64,000 nucleotides of DNA from Devosia sp. 66-22 (GTDB lineage: Bacteria > Pseudomonadota > Alphaproteobacteria > Rhizobiales > Devosiaceae), in the NCBI GenBank assembly GCA_001899065.1, contig MKUZ01000018.1:1-64000 (forward strand), in the 5' to 3' direction. This document shows positions 38,841 to 47,777 of the stretch, one piece after another. The notes under the pieces were generated by a model. That model did not search any database. It was not told where the DNA came from and saw nothing but the letters and a program-made list of their open reading frames with translations. Made by a program: the position numbers and the translations under genes. Position 1 is the first letter of the stretch. Each line of letters begins with the position of its first letter.

Positions 38841-38946
38841 ATGCGGCGGTCATAGCCGATGCCTGCGTGCCCCGCAAAGCCGAACTCCGCCGCAGTTGCG
38901 CAGGCGCGGCGGCTGGCTAGTATGCGCCCGCGGCGAGGGGGCAGGC

Positions 38947-39858
38947 ATGGTCAGTGCGCAAGCACGGGCGGAGATCGATCGCATGGTCGCGGGCCGGCGC
39001 GAAGCCGCGGCCAGGCCGTCATCGCCCCGTACGGTCGAGCAGGACCGGCGCGACTGGGAGGCCGCGGCGCGGCTTACGGTGCTGCCCAAGGGCGCGCGTT
39101 TCCAGGGTGTCGATGCCGGCGGGGTCAAGTCCGAATGGATGGAGATGCCGCCCGTCAACCGCGACCGGGTCGTGCTGCTCCTGCATGGCGGCGGCTATTC
39201 GTCCGGCTCGCCGCGCACGCACCGCAAGCTCGCCGCCAATCTCAGCCGGGCCGCCTTCGCCCGTGTGCTGACGCCGGACTACCGGCTCGCGCCCGAGCAT
39301 CCGTTCCCGGCGGGCGTCAAGGATGCGCTTAGGGCCTATGGCTGGCTGCTCGACCGGGGTGTGGCGGCGGGCAACGTCGTCGTCGCCGGCGATTCGGCGG
39401 GCGCCGGCCTCGCGCTCTCGATGCTCGTTGCCCTGCGCGATGCAGGTGCGGCGCTGCCGCGTGCGGCGGTGTTGATGTCGGCCTGGACCGACCTCACCAC
39501 ATCGAGCCCGTCGCATGGCACCAATCGCAAGCTCGATGTGCAGGTGACGCGGCAGGGGCTGCGCGAGGCCGGCGCTCTCTACATGGACGGTCGCGACCCG
39601 GCCGACCCGATGGCCTCGACGCTGTTCGCCAAGCTCGCCGGCCTGCCGCCGCTGCTGCTGCAGGTGGGGGGCGACGAAGTGCTGCTCGACGACAGCCGCC
39701 TGCTGGCCGAGCGGGCGCGTGTCGCCGGGGTCGATGCGACGCTGCGCGTCTTCGAAAGCATGTGGCACGTGTTCCAGTTCCACGCGCCCGAAGTGCCCGA
39801 GGCGCAGGCAGCCATGAACGACATTGCCGCCTTTATTCGTGCGCAATTCGGCGACTAG
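38947..39858 (+). CDS. alpha/beta hydrolase, hormone-sensitive-lipase family
   Basis: This 303-residue esterase/lipase has the HSL oxyanion motif HGGG (residues 80-83), the nucleophile elbow GDSAG with Ser150, an acid in GGDEVLLDD (Asp243) and His274 in SMWHVFQFH, so the triad is complete. DYRLAPEHPFPA is typical of the family. ATG 38947 starts just before MVSAQARAEIDR. It probably cleaves short acyl esters. An ArsR regulator follows 29 bases downstream. Confidence 0.9.
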   Translation: MVSAQARAEIDRMVAGRREAAARPSSPRTVEQDRRDWEAAARLTVLPKGARFQGVDAGGVKSEWMEMPPVNRDRVVLLLHGGGYSSGSPRTHRKLAANLSRAAFARVLTPDYRLAPEHPFPAGVKDALRAYGWLLDRGVAAGNVVVAGDSAGAGLALSMLVALRDAGAALPRAAVLMSAWTDLTTSSPSHGTNRKLDVQVTRQGLREAGALYMDGRDPADPMASTLFAKLAGLPPLLLQVGGDEVLLDDSRLLAERARVAGVDATLRVFESMWHVFQFHAPEVPEAQAAMNDIAAFIRAQFGD

Positions 39859-39887
39859 TCTGCCGCCATTGGGGAGTTGGGGTAGTA

Positions 39888-40217
39888 ATGAGTCTATCGG
39901 AGCGGGACGCGGTCTTCACCGCGCTTGCCGACGAACATCGGCGCGTACTGCTCGAAAGGCTGCGGCGCAGCAACGGGCAGACCCTCAGCAAGCTGTGCGA
40001 GGGGCTGCCCATCAGCCGCCAGGCCGTCACCAAGCATCTGGTTGCCCTCGAAGAGGCGAGCCTCATCGTCACGCAGAAGCGCGGGCGCGAAAAGCTGCAT
40101 TTCCTCAACCCCGTGCCCATCCATGCCGTCGCCATGCGTTGGCTCAGGCAGTTCGATTCCGTCAAGCTCGAGGTGCTCGGCGCGGCGCCCGGCGGACAAG
40201 CAAAAGGGCCGGGTTGA
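39888..40217 (+). CDS. ArsR/SmtB-family transcriptional regulator
   Basis: This 109-residue winged-helix repressor has the pattern VFTALADEHRRVLLERLRRSNGQTLSKLCEGLPISRQAVTKHLVALEEASLIVTQKRGREK. It lacks the metal-binding Cys-x-Cys pair of ArsR or SmtB, so it senses something else or serves as an activity-independent repressor. The context (downstream of the lipase-type hydrolase) suggests local control. A terminator begins inside its 3' end. Confidence 0.87.
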   Translation: MSLSERDAVFTALADEHRRVLLERLRRSNGQTLSKLCEGLPISRQAVTKHLVALEEASLIVTQKRGREKLHFLNPVPIHAVAMRWLRQFDSVKLEVLGAAPGGQAKGPG

Positions 40218-40232
40218 ACCCGGCCCTCTCAC
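40205..40232. terminator. bidirectional terminator
   Basis: A stem formed by AGGGCCGGGTT and AACCCGGCCCT (40205-40215, 40217-40227) overlaps the ArsR stop and is followed by CTCTC. It also ends the convergent OmpA-family gene. Confidence 0.65.
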
Positions 40233-40246
40233 TCTAGTGGCGAGTC

Positions 40247-42283
40247 TTAGTTGCTCGCTGTTTCGTAGGTCACGAGCGGCGTGATGCGCTTAACCGTGAC
40301 GCGGCGGTTCAGTTCCTCGGCGTCGCCGGTCTTCACCTTGAGGTAGCGCTCGCCATAGCCCTGCGTCGTCAGGTTCTCGGGCGGCACCTCGTAGAAGTCG
40401 GTGAGGATGCGGGCGACGGTCGAGGCGCGCTCGTCCGACAGCTCGAGGTTGCTCAGATCCGAGCCCACGGCGTCGGTGTGGCCCTCGATGAGGAACACTT
40501 CGGCCGGGTTCGCTTCGAGCAGCGCAAGCATGGCGTTGGCCACCTTGCTCAGCTCGCTCACCTGGTCGCGCGAGATCGTCGCCTTGCCCGTATCGAAGGT
40601 CAGGTTACCGACCTCGAGACGGCGCACGGTGTCGCGGATGCGGGCCGAGCGCTTGACCTCATCGATCGAGTAGATGCGGCGCACCTTCTCCACCGGCGGC
40701 TGGCTGAGGAAGAACTCCACCTCATCCTCATCGGCCGTGTCGGCGTCGAGGATGTACTCGCTGGCCGGGATGGTCAGGCGCAGCGGCGGCAGGTCGTCAC
40801 CCGGATCGATGAAGAAGCCGTCCTCATCGTCGCTCGGATCGTAGGTCGCGAGGTAGAACTCGCGATTGTCCGGATAGATCTTGGTGCGCTTGAGCACGTC
40901 GCCATAGCGGTTGTAGACGGTGACGATGCGCGTGCCATCCGGACGCTCGATCGTTTCGCGGATGCGGCCATTGCTGAGACGCTCGTAGTAGATCTCGTCC
41001 CGATCGCGATCGTAGAAGCGGTCGCGTTCGCGCTGCACGTTCGTGATGTAGATGTGGATGCCGATCTTGAACACGAAGTTCGGATTGTCGGCGGACGGGG
41101 CCTGAACGACCTCGACCTGCTCGCCTGCTTCCTCATCGGGGATCACGAAGCCGCCGCCTTCCTGGTCATCGGCAAAGCCGAAGTCGAAGTCACCCGCGGC
41201 CTCGCCTTCGGCCGTCAGGGCCGACTGCTGCTCGGGCGGGGGCGGCTGGATGTCCTGCTGCGCGGCCTGGTCGTTCTCGGGCGGCGCAACGGGCTCGGCC
41301 GGTGCGGGCTGCTCGGGCGCCGGCTGTTCGCTCGGCTGATCGGGCGCGGGCTGTTCGCTTGTCGTGCCCTGGTCGGGCGGCGGAGCGGCCTGGTCCTTCT
41401 CGCTGTCGAGAATGGGCGCGGCCTCCTCGGGCGGCACGTCCTCGGGCAGCACCTCGGTCGCCTCGTCGGTCACCGGCTCGTCGGCACCCACCACCGGCTC
41501 TTCTGAGACGGCGGGTTCTTCCGACGTGACCGGCGGCGTTTCGGCGGCCGGCGGCAGCGGGTTCAGCGTCAGGCCGAACTGCGCGACGCAGCTCTCGATG
41601 TCGGGATAGCCGGCGGGCGTGCAGAGCGCGTTGATCTGCAGGGTCGCCTCGTCGATCTTGGCCTGGCCGTTCGGATCGCCGGCGGTGAGCTCGGCGACAC
41701 CCTGGTTGTAGAGATCGACCGCCGCCGTGAGCTGTGCGACGGCGTCGTTGCCACTCTCGGCAGGCGCGGCCGGCTCCTCGCTGGAGACAGGAGCGGCTTC
41801 CTCGGAGGTCGGCTCCTCGGCTGCCGGCTGCTCGGGCGCGGGCTCTTCGGCAGCCGGAGGCTGCTCGGCCGGCGGCTGTTCCGCGGGCGGCTGTTCAGCA
41901 GGAGGCTGTTCCGCGGGCGGCTGTTCAGCCGGCGGCTGCTCGGCGGCGGGCGGTTCTTCCGCCGCGGGCGCTTCGGGTGCCGGCTCCTCGGCGGCCGGTT
42001 CTTCCGGCGGCGGGGCTTCGGCGCTCGATTCCTCGGGCGGCGCGGCTTCCACCGGCGTCTGGCCGCTCAGGGCGGCAATGCACTCATCGAGGCTGGCAAA
42101 GCCCGCCGCGATGCACGCTTCAGTCAGCGCCGTCTGGGTGGCGTCTGTCTGTTCGGCCTTGAAGGCCGCGTAGGCGGCCACGAGGGCCGGGTCCGTCGCG
42201 TCCTGGGCGCGCGCTACGCTCACCGGCGCAAGGGCCAGGATCGTGAGGCTGGTGCCGGTCAGGAGCCAGTTACGGAAGCTCAT
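40247..42283 (-). CDS. OmpA-family protein with long Pro/Glu-rich repeat region
   Basis: This 678-residue outer-membrane-linked protein has a signal peptide (NWLLTGTSLTILALAPVSVARA). A helical segment with two Cys follows (about 28-75), then a Pro/Glu/Ala low-complexity region (about 80-370) with tandem AEQPP units, a middle domain with YDRDRDEIYYERLSNGRIRETIERPDGTRIVTVYNRYG, and a C-terminal OmpA domain that binds peptidoglycan (FDTGKATISRDQ, EGHTDAVGSDLSNLELSDERA, NRRVTVKRI). The long flexible part may span the periplasm. The start ATG is at 42281-42283. Standard OmpA has a barrel, absent here. Confidence 0.9.
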   Translation of the reverse strand: MSFRNWLLTGTSLTILALAPVSVARAQDATDPALVAAYAAFKAEQTDATQTALTEACIAAGFASLDECIAALSGQTPVEAAPPEESSAEAPPPEEPAAEEPAPEAPAAEEPPAAEQPPAEQPPAEQPPAEQPPAEQPPAEQPPAAEEPAPEQPAAEEPTSEEAAPVSSEEPAAPAESGNDAVAQLTAAVDLYNQGVAELTAGDPNGQAKIDEATLQINALCTPAGYPDIESCVAQFGLTLNPLPPAAETPPVTSEEPAVSEEPVVGADEPVTDEATEVLPEDVPPEEAAPILDSEKDQAAPPPDQGTTSEQPAPDQPSEQPAPEQPAPAEPVAPPENDQAAQQDIQPPPPEQQSALTAEGEAAGDFDFGFADDQEGGGFVIPDEEAGEQVEVVQAPSADNPNFVFKIGIHIYITNVQRERDRFYDRDRDEIYYERLSNGRIRETIERPDGTRIVTVYNRYGDVLKRTKIYPDNREFYLATYDPSDDEDGFFIDPGDDLPPLRLTIPASEYILDADTADEDEVEFFLSQPPVEKVRRIYSIDEVKRSARIRDTVRRLEVGNLTFDTGKATISRDQVSELSKVANAMLALLEANPAEVFLIEGHTDAVGSDLSNLELSDERASTVARILTDFYEVPPENLTTQGYGERYLKVKTGDAEELNRRVTVKRITPLVTYETASN
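41859..41948 (-). repeat. six tandem 15-base repeats inside the OmpA-family gene
   Basis: Six 15-base units, each a variant of ggctgttccgcgggc, encode AEQPP pentapeptides. Units two and four are identical and three and five nearly so, so the array probably changes in length by slippage. Confidence 0.85.
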
Positions 42284-42465
42284 GATGGGTTTCCTTCTAT
42301 GGGGTCAAAAGGGGAGAGAAGTGACGCTGTCCTGCTGATCCGAAATCGTGGCTTCGGTAGACCTTTCTCAGTCGACAGTCCCCGCTCGAAGGCCGCAACG
42401 TGATGCGCCATGGCTCGGTTCCATGCGGTTTCCTTGGATATTCTCGCATGCTACGGCCTTTGTTC

Positions 42466-42888
42466 ATGCTGCAGTCATCTACCCGCTTGGGAATCGCCAC
42501 ACGCGGCCCCGGTCTTTACGAATTTACCCGCGATCTCAGCGATTTCGTGGCAGCCAGCGGGATTCGCGAGGGGCTGGTGACCGTCTTCTGCCGGCATACC
42601 TCGGCGTCGCTGCTGATTCAGGAAAATGCCGATGCCGACGTGCAGACCGATTTGCAGGGCTTTTTCCGCCGCCTTGTTCCGGAGGGGATGGACTGGATCG
42701 TCCATCGCACCGAAGGCCCCGACGACATGCCGGCCCACATCCGGTCGGCGCTGACGCAGACTTCGATCGGTATTCCAGTGCTCGAGGGGGCGCCGGCGCT
42801 GGGGACCTGGCAGGGCATCTACCTCTTCGAACACCGGGCGCGGCCGCATCGCCGCGACATCGTCCTCCACATCATCGGTGAGTCATGA
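42466..42888 (+). CDS. YjbQ/UPF0047 family protein
   Basis: This 140-residue protein of the YjbQ family has a TIM-barrel-like small fold with an active-site cluster, HTSASLLIQENADADVQTDL. E. coli YjbQ has a weak secondary thiamine-phosphate synthase activity, but the true role is unsettled. The start is ATG 42466, where MLQSSTRLGIATRGPG begins the family; two earlier ATGs in frame add unmatched residues. The stop overlaps the next start as ATGA. Confidence 0.88.
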   Translation: MLQSSTRLGIATRGPGLYEFTRDLSDFVAASGIREGLVTVFCRHTSASLLIQENADADVQTDLQGFFRRLVPEGMDWIVHRTEGPDDMPAHIRSALTQTSIGIPVLEGAPALGTWQGIYLFEHRARPHRRDIVLHIIGES

Positions 42889-43706
42889 CGCAACTGCTTG
42901 CCTATTGGCCGCTCGTCCTCGGCCTCTCCATCACCGGCATGGTGTCGGGCGTGTTCGCCGGGCTGCTCGGGGTGGGGGGCGGCACCATCATCGTGCCGGC
43001 GCTGGCCTTCGCCTTCGCCGCGCTCGGCATCGGCGACGATGTCGCCCAGCACGTCGCGGTGGCGTCCTCGCTCGCCATCATCATCCCCACCGGCATCATG
43101 AGCGCGCGCGCCCACAACAAGCGGGGCGCGGTCGATGCCGACGTGCTGCGGCTCTGGGCGCCGTTCGTGCTCGGGGGCTGCCTCATCGGCGGCCTCCTCG
43201 CGCGCTATTTCTCCGGCGACGCGCTGCGCATCGTGTTCGGCGTCCTCGCCTTCATCATCGCGCTCAACATCGTAACGCCGTTCCAGCAGCGGCTGATGGG
43301 CCACCTCAAGGGCTCGGCCGCGACGCACCGCATCGCGGCCAGCATCGTGGGCTTCCTCTCGGCCCTGATGGGTATCGGCGGCGGCTCGTTCAGCGTCCCC
43401 ACCATCGCCGCCTTCGGCGAGACGATGCACAAGGCCGTGGGGACGGGCGCTGCCATCGGTGTCTTCATCGCCATCGGCGGCACCATCGGCTTCATCGTCT
43501 CGGGCTGGGGCGAGGGCGGCCTGCCACCGCTGAGCCTTGGCTATGTCAACCTGATCGCCCTCGTCTTCGTCGGCCTCTTCGCCGCGCTCACGGCGCCGGC
43601 CGGCGCCGCGCTCGCGCATCGCCTCGACCAGAAGACGCTCAAATACGTCTTCGCGGTGTTCCTCGTCGTGGTGGGCCTCAACATGATCTGGAAGGCACTG
43701 GCGTAA
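42885..43706 (+). CDS. sulfite exporter TauE/SafE family protein
   Basis: This 273-residue integral membrane protein has eight predicted helices and the double family pattern GLLGVGGGTIIVPAL and GFLSALMGIGGGSFSVPT. TauE/SafE proteins export sulfoacetate, sulfite or similar anions, or act as general anion channels. The ATG overlaps the YjbQ stop, so they are coupled, although no functional link is known. Substrate unresolved. Confidence 0.9.
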   Translation: MTQLLAYWPLVLGLSITGMVSGVFAGLLGVGGGTIIVPALAFAFAALGIGDDVAQHVAVASSLAIIIPTGIMSARAHNKRGAVDADVLRLWAPFVLGGCLIGGLLARYFSGDALRIVFGVLAFIIALNIVTPFQQRLMGHLKGSAATHRIAASIVGFLSALMGIGGGSFSVPTIAAFGETMHKAVGTGAAIGVFIAIGGTIGFIVSGWGEGGLPPLSLGYVNLIALVFVGLFAALTAPAGAALAHRLDQKTLKYVFAVFLVVVGLNMIWKALA

Positions 43707-43779
43707 CGCGCGCGAGCCCCGGGATGACGATCGATGGGCCGGATGCAAGCGAACCCGAGGCCGTGCCTCATCGCGGCAG

Positions 43780-43807
43780 GGCAGGCGAGCATTTCTGCCC
43801 GCCTGCC
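43780..43807. terminator. hairpin between convergent tauE-like and SIMPL genes
   Basis: GGCAGGCG and CGCCTGCC form an eight-base stem with a 12-base loop, directly before the SIMPL stop (43821). A T run is short, so terminator function is plausible but uncertain. Confidence 0.4.
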
Positions 43808-43820
43808 GTTTGGGACAGCC

Positions 43821-44543
43821 TCAGCGCGGCTGTTCGAGGTCCCAGCTCACATTGACGTCGATCGAGAACGTCAGCTGGCCGACTTCGACCGGCACCATGC
43901 CGCGGTCCATCGAGGCGGCTTCGGCCTTGACCATGTAGGGCATCGGCGGCTGGTTGTAGCCGGTGAGCTCGCTGATCAGCGCCAGCGCGCCCAGTTCGAC
44001 GCCGGCGGCTTCGGCATAGAGCTCCGCCTTCTCGCGTGCATCGGCGAAGGCGAGCTTGCGGGCTTGGTTGTAGAGTTCCTTGGGATCGTCGACCGAGAAG
44101 CTCACGCCGGAGATCTGGTTGGCGCCCACGGTCACCGCCTGGTCGAGCACCGCACCGAGGCTGGCGAGGTCGCGTACAACGACGGTCACGCCATTGTAGA
44201 CGGTGTAGCCGACGATCTTGGGCGGCAGCTGGTAGCCGTTCTGGTCGCGCGCGTCGGAATAGACGTAGTTGGGGCTCACCGAAAAGCCCGAGGTCTGGAT
44301 ATCCAGCGCCTCGATGCCGGCCGCCTTCAGCGTGTCGATCAGCGTCTTCATGTCGGCATTGTTGGCGTCGAGCGCCTCTTTCGCCGTCGTCCCCTGCGAG
44401 GTGACGCCCGAGGTCACGATTGCCGTGTCGGGCGCGGCCAGCACTTCGCCATGGCCGGTGATCTGCATCGATCCGGCCGCAAAGACCGGCGTGCTGAGGG
44501 CCGTTGCGAGGGTAAGGGGGATAAGGGCGGCAAGAATTCGCAT
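43821..44543 (-). CDS. SIMPL domain-containing protein (DUF541)
   Basis: This 240-residue exported protein has a signal peptide (MRILAALIPLTLATALSTPVFAAG) and the SIMPL/DUF541 fold. Diagnostic parts are GHGEVLAAPDTAIVTSGVTSQGTTAKEALDAN, IQTSGFSVSPNYVY, VGYTVYNGVTVVVRDLASLGAVLD and ARKLAFADAREKAELYAEAAG. Periplasmic members can assemble into oligomers and are linked to stress resistance. Start is ATG 44541-44543. Divergent from the FAH-type dehydratase gene. Confidence 0.9.
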   Translation of the reverse strand: MRILAALIPLTLATALSTPVFAAGSMQITGHGEVLAAPDTAIVTSGVTSQGTTAKEALDANNADMKTLIDTLKAAGIEALDIQTSGFSVSPNYVYSDARDQNGYQLPPKIVGYTVYNGVTVVVRDLASLGAVLDQAVTVGANQISGVSFSVDDPKELYNQARKLAFADAREKAELYAEAAGVELGALALISELTGYNQPPMPYMVKAEAASMDRGMVPVEVGQLTFSIDVNVSWDLEQPR

Positions 44544-44723
44544 CGGTCTCTCCTTGAACAGTGCCCGGCGAGGGTGCCGGGGAATGCGGGTACCATTGTG
44601 ACGGCGGCCGCCAAACAATCCTTTGGGTGATTTTGCGACAAAAGTTGGAGGCACGTACGTCGCCCCTTGCTGGACACATCGCGACCGGGCGGGTTAGGTA
44701 GCCCCGCGCGAAAGGGAACTAAC

Positions 44724-45878
44724 ATGTCAGATGAAATCTTGCCGCCCAACGCCCTGCTTGTGGGCCGGGTCAAGCTGCCGGGCTTCGCCTTTCCGCGCGT
44801 AGTCACCATCCGCGATGGCCGCGTTTTCGACATCACCTCGAGCGACGCACCGACGGTCCGCGACGTGTGCGAAAAGCCCGATCCCGCGGCCTATGTCGCC
44901 GCCGCCAGGGGGCAGGACATCGGCAGCGCCGCCGATGTCGCCGACAACAGCGCGCCCGACAAATTCTTCGCCCACAAGCCGCATTTCCTCTCCCCCATCG
45001 ACCTCCAGGCGGTGAAGGCGGCCGGCGTCACCTTCGTCGTGTCGCTGCTCGAGCGCGTCATCGAGGAGCAGGCGCGCGGCGACAAGGCGCGGGCCGAAGC
45101 CCTGCGCGGCGACATCACCGGGCTCATCGGCACGGATCTGAGCAAGCTCGTTCCTGGCTCCGACAGCGCCATGCAGGTCAAGCAGGCGCTGATCGCTCGC
45201 GGCGTGTGGAGCCAGTACCTCGAAGTGGGCATCGGCCCCGATCCCGAGATCTTCACCAAGTGCCAGCCGATGTCCTCGGTCGGTCCGGGGGCCGATGTCG
45301 GCGTGCTGCCGATCTCGGAATGGAACAATCCGGAGCCCGAAGTGGCGCTCGTCGTCACCAGCGCCGGCACGATCATCGGTGCGACGCTGGGCAACGACGT
45401 CAATCTGCGCGACGTCGAGGGGCGCTCGGCCCTGTTGCTGGGCAAGGCCAAGGACAACAATGCCTCCGCTTCGCTCGGCCCGATGATCCGGCTGTTCGAT
45501 GCGGGCTTCTCGCTCGACGACGTCAAGCAGTCGGTGATCGATCTCAACGTCACCGGCGCGGATGGCTTCGTGCTCGAAGGGTCGTCCTCGATGAACCAGA
45601 TTTCGCGCCCGCCCGAATCCATCGTCGCCGCCGCCATCGGCCGCCACCACCAGTATCCGGACGGCTTCGTGATCTATCTCGGCACCATGTTCGCGCCGGT
45701 CAAGGACCGCGGCGGCGCCGGCAAGGGCTTCACCCACAAGCCCAACGACATCGTCACCATCTCGACCCCACTGCTCGGCGCGCTCACCAACCGCGTGCGC
45801 CTCTCCACCGAATGTCCGCCCTGGACCTATGGCGCGAGCCACCTCATGCGCGACCTCAGCAAGGCCGGGCTGCTCTAG
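44724..45878 (+). CDS. FAH-family 2-keto-3-deoxy-pentonate dehydratase-like
   Basis: This 384-residue fumarylacetoacetate-hydrolase-family protein has HKPHFLSPIDLQAVKAAGVTFVVSLLERVIEEQARGD, the metal-site segment WNNPEPEVALV and NDVNLRDVEG. This long form matches 2-keto-3-deoxy-D-xylonate/L-arabinonate dehydratase (XylX-type) of the Weimberg pathway, which yields alpha-ketoglutarate semialdehyde. The aldehyde dehydrogenase encoded downstream would oxidise that product to alpha-ketoglutarate. A hicAB pair separates them. The exact pentose is not determinable. Confidence 0.75.
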   Translation: MSDEILPPNALLVGRVKLPGFAFPRVVTIRDGRVFDITSSDAPTVRDVCEKPDPAAYVAAARGQDIGSAADVADNSAPDKFFAHKPHFLSPIDLQAVKAAGVTFVVSLLERVIEEQARGDKARAEALRGDITGLIGTDLSKLVPGSDSAMQVKQALIARGVWSQYLEVGIGPDPEIFTKCQPMSSVGPGADVGVLPISEWNNPEPEVALVVTSAGTIIGATLGNDVNLRDVEGRSALLLGKAKDNNASASLGPMIRLFDAGFSLDDVKQSVIDLNVTGADGFVLEGSSSMNQISRPPESIVAAAIGRHHQYPDGFVIYLGTMFAPVKDRGGAGKGFTHKPNDIVTISTPLLGALTNRVRLSTECPPWTYGASHLMRDLSKAGLL

Positions 45879-45892
45879 GCAGGAGTAGCTCA

Positions 45893-46095
45893 TGCCCACC
45901 AGGAAGGTCCGCGAGGTATGGAAATGCTCGAAGAGGACGGGTGGTACCTCGTGACCATTCGAGGTAGTCATCGGCAGTTCAAGCACCCAAGTAAGGCGGG
46001 TCGCGTGACGGTCGCAGGCAAGCCCGGCGACGACCTGGCGCCCGGAACGCTGAACAGCATCCTCAAGCAGGCTGCACTGAAGGAGACCCGCTGAT
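45893..46095 (+). pseudogene. hicA: HicA-type toxin, damaged by a one-base frameshift
   Basis: A good GGAG site precedes ATG 45893, which encodes MPTRKVREV and then leaves the HicA frame. The rest of HicA continues one frame over from 45919: MEMLEEDGWYLVTIRGSHRQFKHPSKAGRV, with GTLNSILKQA. One base appears to be missing near 45917-45918; restoring it joins the two parts into a normal HicA of about 67 residues. Translation could start at the internal ATG 45919 (58 residues), losing the N-terminal helix, without a good ribosome site. The catalytic His (GSHRQF) is present. HicA is an RNase that blocks translation. The hicB ATG overlaps the stop (TGATG). Confidence 0.75.
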
Positions 46096-46300
46096 GCGCT
46101 ATGCCGTGGTCATCGAGAAGGCCAATCAGAATTTCTCGGCTTATGTGCCCGATCTCCCCGGCTGCATCGCAACCGGAGCGACTGTGCAGGAGGTCGAGGT
46201 GGAAATCGGCGAAGCCATTCGCCTCCATATTGAAGGAATGCTCGAGGACGGCCTCGCCGTCCCGGAACCCGCGGCAATCGCCGAGTACGTCGAGGCGTAA
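46094..46300 (+). CDS. hicB: HicB-type antitoxin
   Basis: This 68-residue antitoxin partner of HicA has the RNase-H-like fold MRYAVVIEKANQNFSAYVPDLPGCIATGATVQEVEVEIGEAIRLHIEGMLEDG. No C-terminal DNA-binding domain is visible, so it is the short form. HicB would bind HicA and repress the operon. It begins in the hicA stop codon and is 11 bases before the aldehyde dehydrogenase gene, so it may be cotranscribed with it. Confidence 0.92.
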   Translation: MRYAVVIEKANQNFSAYVPDLPGCIATGATVQEVEVEIGEAIRLHIEGMLEDGLAVPEPAAIAEYVEA

Positions 46301-46311
46301 GGAAGAAAAGA

Positions 46312-47751
46312 ATGGAAGACCTGCACAAGAATCTCATCGACGGCGAGTGGGTCGGCGGCGAGGCCGTCCCCAATATCAATCCGTCGAACACCGACGAGGT
46401 CGTCGGCCACTACGCCCGCGCGACCGCCGACGATGTGCAGCGCGCCATCGTGGCGGCCAAGGCCGCGGCCCCCGCCTGGTCGCGATCGGGCCTGCTGGAA
46501 CGTCACTCGGTCCTCAGCAAGACCGCGCATGAAATCCTGGCCCGCAGGGAAGAGCTCGGCGCGCTGCTCAGCCGCGAAGAGGGCAAGACGCTGCCCGAGG
46601 GCATCGGCGAAGCGACGCGCGCCGGACAGATCTTCGAGTTCTTCGCCGGAGAGGCGCTGCGCCTTTCGGGCGAGACGATCCCCTCGGTGCGTCCCGGCGT
46701 CGGCGTCGAGATCACCCGCGAGGCGGTGGGCGTCGTCGGCATCATCACGCCGTGGAACTTCCCCATCGCCATCCCGGCCTGGAAGATCGCGCCGGCGCTC
46801 TGCTACGGCAACACCATCGTGTTCAAGCCGGCCGACCTCGTGCCGGGCTGCTCGTGGGCGATCGTCGATATCCTGCATCGCGCCGGCCTGCCCAAGGGCG
46901 TGATGAACCTCGTGATGGGGAAGGGTTCGGTGGTCGGCCAGGCCATCCTCGACAGCAAGGACGTCCACGCTGTCACCTTCACGGGCGGCGTCTCCACCGG
47001 CAAGCGTGTGGCCGAGGCCAGCGTCAAGGTGATGCGCAAGTTCCAGCTCGAAATGGGCGGCAAGAATCCCACCATCGTGCTCGACGATGCCGACCTCAAG
47101 GTTGCGGTCGAAACCGTCGCGCAGTCGGCGTTCTTCTCGACCGGCCAGCGCTGCACCGCGTCGTCGCGCGTCATCGTCACCGCCGGCATCCACGACAAAT
47201 TCGTCGAGGCGCTGAGCGAGCGGGTGCGCAACCTCAAGGTGGGCGATGCGCTCGAAAAGGGCGTCGAGATCGGGCCGGTGGTCGATCCGGGCCAGCTCAA
47301 GCAGGACACCGACTACATCGAGATCGGCAAAAAGGAAGGGGCAAAGCTCGTCGCCGGCGGCGATCTGCTCAAGCTCAAGACCCCCGGCTATTATCTGCAG
47401 CCGGCGCTCTTTACCGAAGCGACCAACCAGATGCGCATCAGCCGCGAGGAGATCTTTGGGCCGGTGGCGTCGGTCATCCGTGTCAAGGATTACGAGGAAG
47501 CGCTGGCGACCGCCAACGACACCGAGTTCGGACTCTCGGCGGGTATTGTCACGACCTCGCTCAAATATGCGACGCACTTCAAGCGCAACGCCGAGGCCGG
47601 CATGGTGATGGTCAATGTTCCGACAGCGGGCGTCGACTTCCACGTCCCGTTCGGCGGCCGCAAGGGATCGTCCTATGGTCCCAAGGAGCAGGGCAGGTAC
47701 GCCGTCGAGTTCTTCACCCAGGTCAAGACGGCCTATACGGCGGCGGGCTGA
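46312..47751 (+). CDS. aldehyde dehydrogenase, alpha-ketoglutarate-semialdehyde type
   Basis: This 479-residue NAD(P)+-dependent aldehyde dehydrogenase has the nucleophile Cys281 (GQRCTASSRVIV), Glu247 (LEMGGKNP) and Asn149 (TPWNFP). The pattern HKNLIDGEWVGG at the N-terminus and PLAFG-like VPFGGRKGSSYGPKEQG at the C-terminus fit the alpha-ketoglutaric-semialdehyde dehydrogenase group. With the FAH-type dehydratase it would complete the last steps of the Weimberg pathway to alpha-ketoglutarate. Confidence in the class is high and in the substrate moderate. Confidence 0.85.
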   Translation: MEDLHKNLIDGEWVGGEAVPNINPSNTDEVVGHYARATADDVQRAIVAAKAAAPAWSRSGLLERHSVLSKTAHEILARREELGALLSREEGKTLPEGIGEATRAGQIFEFFAGEALRLSGETIPSVRPGVGVEITREAVGVVGIITPWNFPIAIPAWKIAPALCYGNTIVFKPADLVPGCSWAIVDILHRAGLPKGVMNLVMGKGSVVGQAILDSKDVHAVTFTGGVSTGKRVAEASVKVMRKFQLEMGGKNPTIVLDDADLKVAVETVAQSAFFSTGQRCTASSRVIVTAGIHDKFVEALSERVRNLKVGDALEKGVEIGPVVDPGQLKQDTDYIEIGKKEGAKLVAGGDLLKLKTPGYYLQPALFTEATNQMRISREEIFGPVASVIRVKDYEEALATANDTEFGLSAGIVTTSLKYATHFKRNAEAGMVMVNVPTAGVDFHVPFGGRKGSSYGPKEQGRYAVEFFTQVKTAYTAAG

Positions 47752-47777
47752 GGCCCGCCACCGTGTGTGCCGTCAGC

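Noticed and set aside
41727-42173. Cys/Gly-repeat frame antisense to the OmpA gene
   Set aside because: The CSAGG repeats are the reverse of the AEQPP repeats; no start signal or family.
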